64,000 nt of DNA, taken from an uncultured Dehalococcoidia bacterium (GTDB taxonomy: Bacteria; Chloroflexota; Dehalococcoidia; Lucifugimonadales; GCA-2712585). Location: the NCBI GenBank assembly GCA_958295715.1, contig OY282371.1:2285493-2349492 (forward strand), read 5' to 3'. The notes below the pieces were generated by a model, which did not search any database, was not told where the DNA came from, and worked only from the letters and a program-made list of their open reading frames with translations. Below, in pieces: positions 25,580-35,549 of the stretch (position 1 is the first letter of the stretch; each line of letters begins with the position of its first letter). The translations under genes were made by a program, and so were the position numbers.

Positions 25580-26473
25580 GTGGCTGTAGAGGATAGGGAG
25601 TCTCCCTTGGACACGCCGTCCCAAAGCCCCATCTACCACGCCTACAGGGCGGCTCAGTACGCCCGGCAAGAGCTTATCAGCCGGTACGAGCGGGAGTACT
25701 CCTGCCGCCTGGTTGTGATGATAGACCGCATCATCGGCCCCGGCGTCACCATGTTTGAGGAGCTTATCTACGACGCCGACGCCGGCCAGGACCTGCATCT
25801 GCTGCTCCAGTCCCGCGGGGGCGACGGCGAGGCCGCCATCCGGATGGTGCGGGCCGCCCAGTCGCGATGCAGGGAGCTGACCGTTATCGTTCCCGACCAG
25901 GCCAAGAGCGCGGCCACCCTTCTGTGCCTGGGCGCCCACCACATTATGATGGGGGCCTCCAGCGACCTGGGACCCGTCGACCCGCAGCTTCGCATCGGCG
26001 CCGACGCCGAAAACCAGCAGTGGGTGGCGGCGAAGGACATCATAGCCGCCGTTGACTATCTGAAGGGGCTGAGTGAGGACTGGGATGAACCGTCTTCCCC
26101 CTTTCCCGGCTGGCTCTTGGGAGACATTACGGCCATCGTTTTTCAGGAGGCCCGCTCGGCCCTCGCCAGGTCGTCGGACCAGTTGGGAGAGGCCCTGAAG
26201 GGCAACCCCGACCGCACGCCCAGGGAGGTGACGAGGCTGAAGCGGAACTTAAAGGGGCCTATGATAGAGAAGGCGGCCACCCACGGGGCCTTGTTCGGCG
26301 CCGACGACGCCATCAAGGCGGGGCTGTCGGTCATCAAGGCTGATCCGGCGGGGAAGCAGTGGCAAATGATCTGGCGTCTGTGGGCCAAGTACTTCTCACT
26401 TGGGCCCAGGGCGGGCGGGGTTTACGAGAACGCCAAAATATCCCAGGTCGGCTTCTTCGGGGGCAGAGGCTGA
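25580..26473 (+). CDS. SDH-family Clp-fold serine proteinase
   Basis: A 297-aa protein of the SDH family (Ser-Asp-His, PF01972), ClpP/crotonase fold. The likely catalytic Ser is in 'DQAKSAATLLCLGAHH', Asp in 'SSDLGPVDPQ', and His in 'AATHGALFG'; the oxyanion region is 'LQSRGGDGEAA'. It has no signal peptide or clear membrane helix, unlike many relatives. The GTG at 25580 lies 8 nt after 'AAGGAGG', a better start than the upstream ATG at 25529. Substrate unknown; it precedes the nusA operon but has a separate promoter region after it. Confidence 0.82.
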   Translation: MAVEDRESPLDTPSQSPIYHAYRAAQYARQELISRYEREYSCRLVVMIDRIIGPGVTMFEELIYDADAGQDLHLLLQSRGGDGEAAIRMVRAAQSRCRELTVIVPDQAKSAATLLCLGAHHIMMGASSDLGPVDPQLRIGADAENQQWVAAKDIIAAVDYLKGLSEDWDEPSSPFPGWLLGDITAIVFQEARSALARSSDQLGEALKGNPDRTPREVTRLKRNLKGPMIEKAATHGALFGADDAIKAGLSVIKADPAGKQWQMIWRLWAKYFSLGPRAGGVYENAKISQVGFFGGRG

Positions 26474-26627
26474 CGCGGCGGGATTCGCGTCGTGGCCTTA
26501 GACCCCACTAGTCCATTAGCCATAGACCCCATTCGATGAGAGGGAGTGGGCAGTTTCCGTTGGTTGTGCGAGTGGACGGCATTAGCGCTCTTGGGCCCAT
26601 CAAATAGAGGAGCGCCGGCCCGTCAAT

Positions 26628-26657
26628 TTGCCAAGGGGTTTTAGATGGTGATATACT
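26628..26657 (+). promoter_or_regulatory. Promoter of the nusA-truB operon
   Basis: TTGCCA (26628-26633), 18-bp spacer, TATACT (26652-26657). It gives a leader of about 85 nt that contains the stem-loop at 26690-26715. Confidence 0.6.
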
Positions 26658-26689
26658 CCTAAAGCATTCCGTCCACGGGGACCAGTTTG

Positions 26690-26715
26690 GAAAGCGGGCC
26701 ATCTGTCCCGCTTTC
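26690..26715 (+). terminator. Attenuator-like stem-loop in the nusA leader
   Basis: GAAAGCGGG (26690-26698), 8-nt loop, CCCGCTTTC (26707-26715), followed by TTGTT. The perfect 9-bp stem with a T-rich tail, between promoter and start codon, suggests transcription attenuation; NusA is often autoregulated this way. No competing stem was worked out. Confidence 0.5.
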
Positions 26716-26747
26716 TTGTTAGATAGCTAGTTGGAGAGGTGACTGCT

Positions 26748-28256
26748 TTGAAAAGCGACTTCCTCATAGCGTTGACGCAGTTGGCCGCCGAGAGGCATCT
26801 TCCCAAGGAGGAGGTGCTCAAGGCCATTGAGGTCGCCTTGGTTTCCGCCTTCAAGAAGGACAGCTGGGGCGACGGCGTGAACATCTCCGTCAAGCTCAAC
26901 CCCAACACCGGGGAGATAAAGGCCTGCACCCTGAAGACCGTGGTTGAGGAGGTGGAGGACGAGAAGAAGGAGATCTCCCTAAAGGACGCCTTAGCCATCA
27001 GCAAGGACGCGGCCGTCGGCATGGACTTGGAGATAGAGTCCCTTTCCCACGAGGCGAGCCGCATCGCCGCGCAAACGGCCAAGCAGGTGGTGCTGCAACG
27101 CCTCCGGGAGGCCGAGCGGGAGATGGTGTACAAGGAGTTCGCCAAGCGGGTGGACGACATCGTATCCGGGGTGGTGGGACAGGTGGAGGCCGGGCGTGGC
27201 ATCGTCGTCGAGTTGGACCGCGCCGAGGCCATCCTTCCCCCCGAAGAGCAGGTGCAGACGGAGCGATACCGCCGGGGCCAGCGCCTGAAGGTGTACGCCA
27301 CGGAGGTGACCCGCAGCGTCAGAGGGCCGGAGATAATCGTCTCCCGCACCCACAAGAACCTGCTGAAACGCCTCTTTGAGCTAGAAGTCCCCGAGGTCTA
27401 CAACGGCATCGTGGAGATACGGTCCATAGCCAGGGAGGCGGGCGCGCGCAGCAAGGTGGCCGTCATCGCCCTGCAAGACGGGGTGGACCCCATCGGCTCC
27501 TGCATCGGGATGCGGGGCAATCGCATTCAAAACATAGTCAACGAGCTCCAGGGCGAAAAGATAGACGTGGTGCGGTGGGACCGGGACCTGAAGCGGTTCA
27601 TCTCCAACGCCCTCAGCCCCGCCGAGGTGGTCCAGGTGGCCGCCGAAGAGTCGGAACGCTCCGCCGTGGTGGTGGTTCCCGAACGGCAGCTGTCCCTGGC
27701 CATCGGCAAGGAGGGCCAGAACGCCCGCCTCGCGGCCAAGCTCACCGGCTGGCGCCTGGACATTAAGAGCATGGCCGAGTGGGAGGCCGAAAAGGCGCAG
27801 ATAAAGATTGAAACGGCGGAGGCCGCCATCGCTGTCGCAGAGGAAGAGGCGGCGGCTGAGGCGGTCGTCGACTCGGTGGTCGAGGAGGCGGAGGCCGTGG
27901 CCGCGGCGGCTGAGGAGGCGATTCAGGAGGAAGAGGCGGTGGTGGCGACCCCGGTCCTCGAGGAGGCCCTGGCCGACATCCTGGCCCAGGAGGAGACCCC
28001 CTCTGAGGAAGAGGAGGAGCCGGAACCGGTCCTTAGCCTTGAGGAGGAGTTGGCGGCCCTCACCCTCAATGAGACGGACGAGGAAGAGTTGCCCTTTGAG
28101 GAGATTGGAGACGAGGTCTGGGATATACCGCAGCTTACCCCGGACGCGGGCAAGATACGCTTTGCGGAGGATATCCTGGGCGAGGAGCGGGGCGGCGGCG
28201 GCAGACGCCGCGGCGGTGGCAGACGCAAGAAGAGGGCCAAGGCCCGCAGGAGGTAG
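26748..28256 (+). CDS. nusA: NusA, transcription elongation/termination factor
   Basis: A 502-aa NusA. The N-terminal RNA polymerase-binding domain (1-125), S1 (about 130-195), KH1 and KH2 (about 200-345; '[25 protein letters not shown]' in outline and '[19 protein letters not shown]') are canonical. A 150-residue acidic Glu/Ala-rich tail ending in a Gly/Arg/Lys patch ('[17 protein letters not shown]') follows; it is not the usual helix-hairpin-helix repeats. TTG at 26748 follows 'GAGGTGA' at 5 nt, better than the GTG at 26739. rimP, usual upstream partner, is absent here. Confidence 0.93.
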   Translation: MKSDFLIALTQLAAERHLPKEEVLKAIEVALVSAFKKDSWGDGVNISVKLNPNTGEIKACTLKTVVEEVEDEKKEISLKDALAISKDAAVGMDLEIESLSHEASRIAAQTAKQVVLQRLREAEREMVYKEFAKRVDDIVSGVVGQVEAGRGIVVELDRAEAILPPEEQVQTERYRRGQRLKVYATEVTRSVRGPEIIVSRTHKNLLKRLFELEVPEVYNGIVEIRSIAREAGARSKVAVIALQDGVDPIGSCIGMRGNRIQNIVNELQGEKIDVVRWDRDLKRFISNALSPAEVVQVAAEESERSAVVVVPERQLSLAIGKEGQNARLAAKLTGWRLDIKSMAEWEAEKAQIKIETAEAAIAVAEEEAAAEAVVDSVVEEAEAVAAAAEEAIQEEEAVVATPVLEEALADILAQEETPSEEEEEPEPVLSLEEELAALTLNETDEEELPFEEIGDEVWDIPQLTPDAGKIRFAEDILGEERGGGGRRRGGGRRKKRAKARRR

Positions 28257-28281
28257 TCCGGCCCGGAGGGTAGACTTATAG

Positions 28282-28578
28282 TTGAGAAGTAAACGAGAGC
28301 CGCTCAGGAGATGCTTCGCCTGCGGGGTGAAACGGCCCCAAGCGGAGTTGGCGCGCCTCGTGCGCGACCCTGACGGGCGCGTTGAGTTGAACGAATCGGG
28401 ACGCAAGGCGGGCAGGGGCGCGTACCTCTGCCCCAGTGGTGAGTGTTGGGAGAAGGGGATGAACAGAGGGGGTCTGGATAGGGCCCTTCGCGTCACCGTC
28501 TCCGCCGAGGCCAGGGCCCGGCTGACGGCCCAGTTTATGGAGCGGCGAGGCATCGCCGCCGGAGGAGAGACGCCATGA
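28282..28578 (+). CDS. ylxR: YlxR/DUF448 family RNA-binding protein
   Basis: A 98-aa protein with the YlxR signature '[21 protein letters not shown]' in outline and '[16 protein letters not shown]'. It sits between nusA and infB as in most bacteria. TTG start at 28282; 'GGAGGG' is 12 nt upstream. Its stop overlaps the infB start by 4 nt (ATGA-type coupling). Confidence 0.9.
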   Translation: MRSKREPLRRCFACGVKRPQAELARLVRDPDGRVELNESGRKAGRGAYLCPSGECWEKGMNRGGLDRALRVTVSAEARARLTAQFMERRGIAAGGETP

Positions 28579-30353
28579 CTACCAAGACCCGGAGGCCAGC
28601 CCTCAAGGAGATAGTTCTCCCGCCCACGTTGACGGTGAAGCACTTGGCCGACCTGATGAAGGTCAGCCCCATAGACGTCATCAAGCATCTCATGCGCAAC
28701 GGCGTCATGGCCGCCATCAACCAGGTCATAGACTTCGACCTAGCGGCCACGGTCACGCCGGCATTCGGGCTCAGGGCAAAGTCGGCTGAAAGCTCGACGG
28801 GTTCCGTGACCGAGGCCCTTGAGAAGTCGGAGAAGGTCGACGACGGGAACCTCACCGCCAGAAGCCCCGTGGTCACCATCTTGGGCCACGTGGACCACGG
28901 CAAGACCACCCTCTTGGACACGATCCGGAACAGCCGCATCACCGAGGGCGAGGTGGGCGGCATAACCCAGCACATCGGGGCCTACCAGGTGAATTTCAAG
29001 GGTCAGAAGGTCACCTTTCTCGACACGCCGGGGCACGAGGCCTTTACCGCCATCCGCGCCCGCGGAGCCCGCGTGACGGATATCGCGGTGCTGGTGGTGG
29101 CCGCCGACGACGGCGTTATGCCCCAGACCATCGAGGCCATAGACCACGCCAAGGCCGCCAATTTGCCCATAGTCGTCGCCATAAACAAGATAGACAAGCC
29201 GGAGGCCAAGTCCGACGTGGTGAAGCGGCAGCTAACGGACCACGGCCTCCTGATGGAGGAGTGGGGCGGGGACGTTATCGGGGTGCCGGTTTCCGCAAAG
29301 AACAGGACCGGCATCGACGACCTGCTGGAAAACATCCTCGTGGTGGCGGAGGTGGCGGAACTGAAGGCGGACGCCCAGCGCCAGGCCTCCGGGGTTGTCA
29401 TAGAGGCGGAGTTGGACAGGAACCGCGGGCCGATGGCCACGGTCCTGGTGCAAAACGGCTCCCTCAAGCTGGGCAACAGCATCGTGGCGGGGTCGGCGCG
29501 GGGCCGCGTGCGGGCCATGTTCAACGACCTGCGCCGTCGGGTCAAGGAGGCGGGGCCGTCGGTTCCCGTGCAGGTCTTGGGCTTCAGTTCGCTGCCCCAG
29601 GCCGGGGACAGGTTCTACGTGACTTCCAACGACAAAACCGCCCGGGCCGCCGTTGCGGAGAACCTCCAGAAGAGCGAAAACGAGAAGGGACTGTCGCGGG
29701 TGCTGACCCTTGAAGGCGTGATGACCCGCATCACCGCCGGCGAGGCCAAGGAGTTGAGCCTTATCCTGAAGGCCGACGCCCAGGGCAGCCTGGAGGCCGT
29801 GAAGTCGTCCCTAGAGCGGCTGGACAGCCCATCGGCGCGGCTGAGCATCCTCCACGCAGGGGCGGGCGGCGTTAACGAAAGCGACGTGCTGCTGGCCAGC
29901 GCTTCCAACGCCATAATCCTGGCCTTCAACGTGGGCGTGGAGCCGAGCGCGGAGCAGGCCGCCGAGCGGGAGGCGGTGGAGATCCGTTCCTACGACATTA
30001 TCTACCAGGTTATTGAGGACGTGGAGAAGGCGCTGAAGGGCATTCTGGAACCCCGTTACAGGGACGTGGTGCACGCCCGGGCCACCGTTCGCGCGGTCTT
30101 TGGCGCCGGCAAGACGGGAAGGGTGGCCGGTGTGATTGTCAACGACGGACGGCTCACCCGCGGCGTGGCCGCCCGGGTAGTGCGGAACGGCCACACCCTC
30201 CACGACGCCTCCATATCCAGCCTGCGCCGGTTCAAGGAGGACGTGAACGAGGTTAACGCCGGCTTTGAGTGCGGCGTGGGCATACAGGGCTTTGAGGACT
30301 TCCAGGAGGGCGACGTGATAGAGGCCCACCGCCGGGAGAGAAGCCCGGCCTAA
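28575..30353 (+). CDS. infB: Translation initiation factor IF-2, short form
   Basis: A 592-aa IF-2. One IF2_N module (about 18-70) is followed directly by the GTPase domain (G1 'GHVDHGKT' at about 104-111, 'DTPGHE', 'NKID') and domains II, III and IV, ending with the fMet-tRNA-binding C2 domain. The long, charged N-terminal extension present in many bacteria is missing, hence the small size. It overlaps ylxR and is followed by rbfA. Confidence 0.95.
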   Translation: MTTKTRRPALKEIVLPPTLTVKHLADLMKVSPIDVIKHLMRNGVMAAINQVIDFDLAATVTPAFGLRAKSAESSTGSVTEALEKSEKVDDGNLTARSPVVTILGHVDHGKTTLLDTIRNSRITEGEVGGITQHIGAYQVNFKGQKVTFLDTPGHEAFTAIRARGARVTDIAVLVVAADDGVMPQTIEAIDHAKAANLPIVVAINKIDKPEAKSDVVKRQLTDHGLLMEEWGGDVIGVPVSAKNRTGIDDLLENILVVAEVAELKADAQRQASGVVIEAELDRNRGPMATVLVQNGSLKLGNSIVAGSARGRVRAMFNDLRRRVKEAGPSVPVQVLGFSSLPQAGDRFYVTSNDKTARAAVAENLQKSENEKGLSRVLTLEGVMTRITAGEAKELSLILKADAQGSLEAVKSSLERLDSPSARLSILHAGAGGVNESDVLLASASNAIILAFNVGVEPSAEQAAEREAVEIRSYDIIYQVIEDVEKALKGILEPRYRDVVHARATVRAVFGAGKTGRVAGVIVNDGRLTRGVAARVVRNGHTLHDASISSLRRFKEDVNEVNAGFECGVGIQGFEDFQEGDVIEAHRRERSPA

Positions 30354-30412
30354 GCCCGCCCGCCGCGGCTTCTTGGGCGGTCCCAACCTGTCCCCTTAGG
30401 CGGTGTACGCGC

Positions 30413-30814
30413 ATGACTAGACGAACTCAAAAGGTCAACGAACTGCTGCGCCAGGAGATGAGCCGGGTAATCCAGTTGGAACTGCGGGACCCCAGGCTCC
30501 GACCCCTAATCAGCGTCACGCGGGTGGACACGTCGGAAGACCTGCGCCACTCGAGGGTTAGCGTCAGCGTGTTGGGCAGTTCCTCCCAAAGGGACGACGC
30601 CCTCCTCGGCCTGACCTCCGCCGCGGGCTACATAAGAAAAGAACTGGGCGACGCCCTCCCCCTGCGGCACGTTCCCAGCCTCACCTTTGTGTTGGACGAC
30701 TCCCTCGAGCGGAGCGAGGCCATCGGCAGGGTTATCAGCGGCTTGAGCCACCCGGACTCCCCCGCCAAGCAAGAGGAGTCCACCGACGCCCCCGCCGGCA
30801 TAGGAGGGGCGTAG
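30413..30814 (+). CDS. rbfA: RbfA, 30S ribosome-binding factor
   Basis: A 133-aa KH-like protein needed for 16S rRNA 5'-end maturation. Recognised by 'RTQKVNELLRQEMSRVIQLE', 'DPRL', 'VTRVDTSEDLRHSRVSVSV' and 'LPLRHVPSLTFVLDDSLERS'. The last 20 residues are an unconserved acidic tail. Its stop is 1 nt before the truB start. Confidence 0.93.
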   Translation: MTRRTQKVNELLRQEMSRVIQLELRDPRLRPLISVTRVDTSEDLRHSRVSVSVLGSSSQRDDALLGLTSAAGYIRKELGDALPLRHVPSLTFVLDDSLERSEAIGRVISGLSHPDSPAKQEESTDAPAGIGGA

Positions 30815-30815
30815 G

Positions 30816-31772
30816 GTGGGCAGGGGCGGCTCGCCGGTCAACGGGTTTCTGGTCCTCAACAAGCCGGTAGGCGTCACGTCCATGGACGTGGTGCGCCGGG
30901 TCAAGCGGCTAACCGGCCTGAAGAAGAAGGTGGGACACGGCGGCACCTTGGACCCCCTCGCATCCGGCATCCTTCCCATCTGCTTCGGCCAGGCGACCAG
31001 GCTCATGGAGTACCTGGTGAACGAGACCAAGGGATACCGCATGGAGGTGCGCCTGGGCGTGTCTACGGACACCTACGACGCGGAGGGCGAGGTGGTTGAG
31101 GAGATTGACCCCTCGCTGGTCACCCGGGACGCCTTGGAGGAGGCCCTGGGGCATTTTAGAGGCCCTCTGCGACAGAAACCCCCGATGCACAGCGCCCTGA
31201 AGCGGGACGGGCGGCGCCTGTATGAGTTGGCGCGGGAGGGCGTGGCCGTTGAGTTGGAGCCCAGGGAGGTCGAGGTGTACAGCCTGGACCTGCTGGACTT
31301 CAACCCGCCCGTATGCGCCCTTGAGAGCGAATGCGGCCGCGGGGTCTACATGAGGTCATTGGCCCACGACTTGGGGCAGCATCTGGGCTGTGGCGCCCAC
31401 GTGTCCAGCCTCGTGCGCCTCAGGACAGGCTCCTTTCGCGTGGAGGACTCCGTTACCCTGGATGAGTTCGCCGAGGCGTCGGAACAGGGCCGGTGGAGGG
31501 AGTTGATACGCCCTTTGGACTCGCTGCTGCTGGACTTGAAGGCCGCCGTGGTGGAGAAGGACGCGGAACGGGTCCTCCGCAACGGCCACCCGGTTTCCCT
31601 GGGGCATCACGGGCTCTACGCCGGCCACCTGGAGCGGTACAGGCTGTATTCAAGGGAGGGCCGGTTTCTGGCCATTGTGCGCTTCGACAGGTCCGCCAAC
31701 AGCTGGAATCCCTACAAGGTGTTTCAGCTACAGGAGCCGTCCCCCTACGCCCCCAACCGGGAGACGCTTTAG
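30816..31772 (+). CDS. truB: TruB, tRNA pseudouridine-55 synthase
   Basis: A 318-aa TruB. The catalytic Asp is D46 in 'GHGGTLDPLASGILPICFG'; 'KGYRMEVRLG', 'QKPPMHSALK' and 'GVYMRSLAHDLGQHLG' are typical. GTG start at 30816, 8 nt after 'GGAGGGG' (inside rbfA). It makes pseudouridine in the T-loop of tRNAs and ends the nusA operon; repeats follow. Confidence 0.95.
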   Translation: MGRGGSPVNGFLVLNKPVGVTSMDVVRRVKRLTGLKKKVGHGGTLDPLASGILPICFGQATRLMEYLVNETKGYRMEVRLGVSTDTYDAEGEVVEEIDPSLVTRDALEEALGHFRGPLRQKPPMHSALKRDGRRLYELAREGVAVELEPREVEVYSLDLLDFNPPVCALESECGRGVYMRSLAHDLGQHLGCGAHVSSLVRLRTGSFRVEDSVTLDEFAEASEQGRWRELIRPLDSLLLDLKAAVVEKDAERVLRNGHPVSLGHHGLYAGHLERYRLYSREGRFLAIVRFDRSANSWNPYKVFQLQEPSPYAPNRETL

Positions 31773-31824
31773 CCGCCCGCCGGCTTCCCCGGCCATCCAC
31801 CCCTCCCATCATTCCCCCCACTCT

Positions 31825-32262
31825 CGTCATTCCCGCGCAGGCGGGAAGGGCGCGAGCGCCCACTCAAGTTTTGAAGAGCGGTGGTTCTGCGTTGGGTCTT
31901 TGGCTTCCCGCCCCCACTCCGTCATTCCCCCTCATCCCTTCCCGTCATTCCCGCGCAGGCGGGAATCCATCTTTCCCCCCTCGGTAAGGGCGAGCCCTCG
32001 CTAGGGACGCCTCTATGGGTTGGCACCGGGGTTTGAGGCGTTGGTTTGGGGATGTAGGGTTCCGGGATTCCCGCCTCCCGTCATTCCCGCGTAGGCGGGA
32101 ATCCATCTTCCCCCCCTCGGTAAGGGCGGGCAGCCCCGCGCTAGGGACGCCTCTACGGGTTGGCGCCGGGGTTTGAGGCGTTGGTTTGGGGATGTGGGGT
32201 TCCTGGATTCCCGCCCCCCCACTCTCGTCATTCCCGCGTAGGCGGGAATCCATCTTTCTTAC
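31825..32262. repeat. REP-like palindrome cluster
   Basis: Palindromes near 31833, 31947, 32083 and 32227, one GGGCGC-type unit near 31846-31900, and a duplicated block: 31985-32100 and 32115-32235 are about 120-bp near-copies of each other. No gene is supported between truB and the VOC gene. Confidence 0.75.
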
Positions 32263-32373
32263 CGCCGATGCGACAGGGCAAAGGCGTCCGGCGCCGGTGG
32301 CCGGCATATATCGCTTGGCCTCTGCCCTGCCATTAGATTACAATTGAGAGAACTGCCAAACAAGGAGTCGAAA

Positions 32374-32778
32374 GTGAAGATCAGCATAACCAGCGTATTT
32401 GTGGATGATCAGGACAAGGCCCTCAAATTCTATACAGGGGTTTTGGGCTTTATTAAGAAGCACGATGTCCCGGTGGGGGAATTCAAATGGTTGACGGTCG
32501 TCTCCCCCGAAGGGCCGGATGACGTTGAGTTGCTGCTTGAACCGAATGAGAACCCGGCTGCCAAGAGTTACCAAAAGGCCATCTTCGAGCAGGGCATACC
32601 TCAAACGGGCTTTGCCGTCGAAGATATCCACCAGGAATACGCGCGACTGAAGGGCCTTGGCGTAGAATTCACAATGGAGCCAACAAGCGCGGGGCAGGCA
32701 GTTATAGCCATTTTCAATGACACTTGCGGCAACCTGATACAGATCTATCAGGTCTTATCGACATCCGAAGGCCCTTAA
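32374..32778 (+). CDS. VOC (glyoxalase/bleomycin resistance) family protein
   Basis: A 134-aa VOC-fold protein: 'SITSVFVDDQDKALKFYTGVLGF' (outline) starts module 1, and 'GIPQTGFAVEDIHQEYARLKGLG' with 'FNDTCGNLIQIYQ' is module 2, carrying the terminal metal Glu/Gln position. GTG at 32374 lies 6 nt after 'AAGGAG'. Base composition is clearly less GC-rich than its neighbours and the codons differ, suggesting a recent arrival. Substrate unknown. Confidence 0.85.
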   Translation: MKISITSVFVDDQDKALKFYTGVLGFIKKHDVPVGEFKWLTVVSPEGPDDVELLLEPNENPAAKSYQKAIFEQGIPQTGFAVEDIHQEYARLKGLGVEFTMEPTSAGQAVIAIFNDTCGNLIQIYQVLSTSEGP

Positions 32779-32809
32779 AGAGCGTCTTTATAACCCTGCG
32801 CGCCCTGCG

Positions 32810-32840
32810 CGTCATTCCCGCGCAGGCGGGAAGGGCCACA
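32810..32840. repeat. Isolated REP-like half unit
   Basis: 'cgtcattcccgcgcaggcgg' at 32811-32830, then 'gaagggcca'. It is the left part of the common repeat, next to the coiled-coil gene. Confidence 0.55.
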
Positions 32841-32871
32841 CCCCGCCGTTGAATCCTCCCGCGGCTTTCTG

Positions 32872-32886
32872 GTAACATGACGTTAC
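32872..32886 (+). promoter_or_regulatory. Palindrome GTAAC-N5-GTTAC upstream of small coiled-coil gene
   Basis: GTAACATGACGTTAC, identical to the copies at 10529 and 57010, ends 24 nt before the ATG at 32911. Confidence 0.6.
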
Positions 32887-32910
32887 ACGGACTGACAGCA
32901 AGGAGTTAGC

Positions 32911-33180
32911 ATGGTCTCCCTTGAGGAACGGGTCAGCAGAATCGAAGCGGTGATACCTCACCTGGCCACCAAGGAAGACATCGCCAGGTTGCAGGGCAGC
33001 TTTGAGGAAAACATGGCCAAGATGCAAGGCGTTTTCAAGGAAGACATAGCCCGGTTGCAGGGCAGCTTCCAGGAGGAAATCGCCAGGTTACAGGGTAGCT
33101 TCACGACCATGAACCGCATGTTGGCGATAGGCGCTCCTCTGTTGGTCGGCGCCATGATTGCCGCGATCAAGTTTCTGTAG
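32911..33180 (+). CDS. Small tail-anchored coiled-coil protein, 4-repeat member
   Basis: An 89-aa family member. The N-terminus equals that of the 3-repeat copy, then four 11-residue units (KEDIARLQGSF, EENMAKMQGVF, KEDIARLQGSF, QEEIARLQGSF) and the constant C-terminal membrane helix. Exactly one 33-bp unit more than the gene at 20080. The ATG follows 'AAGGAGTTAGC'. No function is known; the layout (cytoplasmic coiled coil, C-terminal anchor) is reminiscent of XhlA-like or DUF1640-like proteins, without firm homology. Confidence 0.74.
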   Translation: MVSLEERVSRIEAVIPHLATKEDIARLQGSFEENMAKMQGVFKEDIARLQGSFQEEIARLQGSFTTMNRMLAIGAPLLVGAMIAAIKFL

Positions 33181-33214
33181 CCACCCTCTTCCCCCGTCCT
33201 CCCTTCCACCCACC

Positions 33215-33640
33215 CGTCATTCCCACCCCTCCTATCCGTAATTCCCGCGCAGGCGGCAAGGGCGCGTGCGCCCAATTATGTTTTGAAGAGCGTTGGCTTT
33301 GCGTTGGGGGGTCCTGGGTTCCCCGCGCCTCCCGCTAGGCATTCCCGCCCCTCTTATCCGTCATTCCCGCGTAGGCGGGAATCCATCTTTCTTACCGCCG
33401 CTGCGCCGGGTCCCAGGCGCCCCCCCCTCGCCGGTAAGAGCCGGGCCCGTTATGGCCAGACCCCGTTAGGGGAACGCCTACGAGTGGCTGCCGGGTTTTG
33501 GACGTTGGTTTTTGGATGTAGGGTTCCTGGATTCCCGTTTTCACGGGAATGACGGATAAAAGGCGGGAATGACGAGCAGGGGGCGGGAGGAATGACGGGG
33601 TGAGAGCAGGCGGGAATCCATCTTCCACACCCCTGTTGCG
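33215..33640. repeat. REP-like palindrome cluster
   Basis: Palindromes near 33238 (decayed), 33363-33385 and 33531-33552 (ACGGGAAT variant), and a GGGCGC-type unit near 33257-33305. No gene is supported between 33181 and 33663. Confidence 0.72.
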
Positions 33641-33663
33641 ACGGGGCCAAATCCCCCGGCGTT

Positions 33664-34041
33664 CTAGCGGTAGGCGGCTGGCGGCTCCCCTTCCAGATAG
33701 CGGGTGCCTTTGCCCACGTCCACCCCCGGGAAGTAGGCCAACGCCTTCACCAAGACGCTGCCGGAGGCCGTAAAGCCGTGGGCGATTCCCTTCGGTATCA
33801 CCATGGTCTGGTTGGCTACAACGGTCCGGGCCTCCTCGCCGATGCGACCCTCAACGGCGCCTTCTAATATGGTGATAAGCTCGTCCACGTCGTGGGTGTG
33901 CAGTGGCGCCCCGGAGCCGGGCTCCAGGGTGCTGTAGTGAAGGGTGCACTCCACGCCGTCCTCCTCCCCCGCCACCGTCCAGACGCGGTAGTTGGGCCTC
34001 CACGGTATCTCCGGGGCCTTCTCATGGTCGACTATCGACAT
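33664..34041 (-). CDS. Cupin-domain protein following the glycine cleavage operon
   Basis: A 125-aa single cupin. Motif 1 'APLHTHDVDELITILEGAVEG' (outline, near residues 46-66) and motif 2 'VIPKGIAHGF' (near 85-95) carry the metal-binding histidines and glutamate. The ATG at 34041 lies 8 nt after 'AAGGAG'. It starts 35 nt after gcvPB, so it may belong to the gcv transcript. Substrate unknown. Confidence 0.8.
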   Translation of the reverse strand: MSIVDHEKAPEIPWRPNYRVWTVAGEEDGVECTLHYSTLEPGSGAPLHTHDVDELITILEGAVEGRIGEEARTVVANQTMVIPKGIAHGFTASGSVLVKALAYFPGVDVGKGTRYLEGEPPAAYR

Positions 34042-34076
34042 TCCGTCACTCCTTCGCCAGCGCCGCTCGCCGGCTT

Positions 34077-35549
34077 CTAGCCGCCGTCCCTCTGCCACCG
34101 GAGGTCCGGCCTACGGGCCGCGCGGGCCTCGTCGAGGCGTCGCACCGGGGTAGTGTGCGGGGCGCCCTGGGCCAGTTCCGGCGCCTCCCCGGCCTCCCGG
34201 TCGATGGCGTTCATGGCCTCCACGAACAGGTCCAGCGTCTCCTTGCTTTCAGTCTCCGTTGGCTCAATGAGCAGGGCCTCGGCCACCGTCAGCGGGAAGT
34301 ACATGGTTGGCGCGTGGAATCCGTAGTCCAGCAGCCGCTTGGCCGCGTCCAGCCCCCTGACGCCCTTCTCCTTCTGCCAGTCGGCGGACAGGACGACCTC
34401 GTGCATACACCGACGGTCGAAGGGGAAGTGGTAGCGCTTCCTGAGCCGTTCCAATAGATAGTTGGCGTTGAGGACGGCGTTTTCGCTCACCTGCCGCAGC
34501 CCCGCGTCGCCCAGGGTTCTGATATACGTGTAGGCCCGCGCGAGGACGCCGAAGTTGCCGTGGCTGGCCGCCACCTTCCCGATGGTCTTCTCCGGGGTGA
34601 CCAGGGTGTAGGTCTCCCGGCCGTCGGCGCCGCGCCTCTCCACCACGGGGGCCGGCAGATATGGCTGAAGGACCGGCTGGACGCATACGGGCCCCGCCCC
34701 GGGGCCGCCGCCGCCGTGGGGCGTGCTGAAGGTCTTGTGCAGGTTCAGGTGCATCACGTCAAAGCCCAGGTCGCCCATCTTCACCTGCCCCAGCAGCGCG
34801 TTCATGTTGGCCCCGTCGGCGTACACCAGCCCGCCCGCCTCGTGTATAACGCGGCACACCTCCACAATCCCCTGGTCAAAGAGGCCCAGGGTGCTGGGCA
34901 AGGTTATCATCATCCCCGCCAGGTCGGGCGTCGCCTCCTTCTTCAGGGCCTCCAGGTCGCAGTTGCCCCGCCCGTCGGTGGGTATGGACACGACGCGGAA
35001 CCCGGCCATGGCCGCCGACGCCGGGTTGGTGCCGTGGGCGCTGTCGGGGACCAGCATCTTCAAACGGTGGCCCTCTCCCCGCTCCTGGTGGCGCTTCTGA
35101 ATCATCAGAATCCCGCACAACTCCCCCTGGGCCCCCGCCAGAGGCGCCAGGCTGCTGGCCGCCATGCCCGTTATCTCCACCAGATAGTCCTGGACCAGGC
35201 TCATCAGTTTCAAGGCGCCCTGCACCTGGTAGTCGGGCTGTAGGGGGTGGATGCCGGCGAAGCCGGGCAGGAAGGCCACCTCGTCGTTGACCTTGGGGTT
35301 GTACTTCATGGTGCAACTGCCCAGGGGGTAGAAGTGGGTGTCTATGGAGAAGTTGAGTTGGCTGAGATTGGTGAAGTAGCGTACCACCTCCGGCTCCGGG
35401 ACCTCCGGCATGTCTAGGTCTTTGCGGAGAAGACTCTCGTCGGGAAGCTTCTGAAGGGGCACGTCCGGCGTAGGGAGGATGGCGCCCACCCGCCCCGGGA
35501 CGCTGCGCTCCATGAGGAGCCGGCGGAAGTCTTCCTGCCGCGCCGTCAC
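34077..35549 (-). CDS. gcvPB: Glycine dehydrogenase (decarboxylating) subunit 2
   Basis: A 490-aa PLP subunit of the glycine cleavage P-protein. 'PLGSCTMKYNPKVND' and the PLP lysine in 'NLHKTFSTPHGGGGPGAG' (about residue 272) are canonical. GTG at 35549 overlaps the gcvPA stop (GTGA); the frame is open further upstream but that part is shadow of gcvPA. With gcvPA it decarboxylates glycine and passes the aminomethyl group to lipoyl-GcvH. Confidence 0.94.
   Translation of the reverse strand: MTARQEDFRRLLMERSVPGRVGAILPTPDVPLQKLPDESLLRKDLDMPEVPEPEVVRYFTNLSQLNFSIDTHFYPLGSCTMKYNPKVNDEVAFLPGFAGIHPLQPDYQVQGALKLMSLVQDYLVEITGMAASSLAPLAGAQGELCGILMIQKRHQERGEGHRLKMLVPDSAHGTNPASAAMAGFRVVSIPTDGRGNCDLEALKKEATPDLAGMMITLPSTLGLFDQGIVEVCRVIHEAGGLVYADGANMNALLGQVKMGDLGFDVMHLNLHKTFSTPHGGGGPGAGPVCVQPVLQPYLPAPVVERRGADGRETYTLVTPEKTIGKVAASHGNFGVLARAYTYIRTLGDAGLRQVSENAVLNANYLLERLRKRYHFPFDRRCMHEVVLSADWQKEKGVRGLDAAKRLLDYGFHAPTMYFPLTVAEALLIEPTETESKETLDLFVEAMNAIDREAGEAPELAQGAPHTTPVRRLDEARAARRPDLRWQRDGG

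Noticed and set aside
26515..26590. Short repeated text ('agaccccact', 'agaccccatt') upstream of nusA
   Set aside because: Two imperfect 9-mers only; no structure or spacing pattern to support a site.
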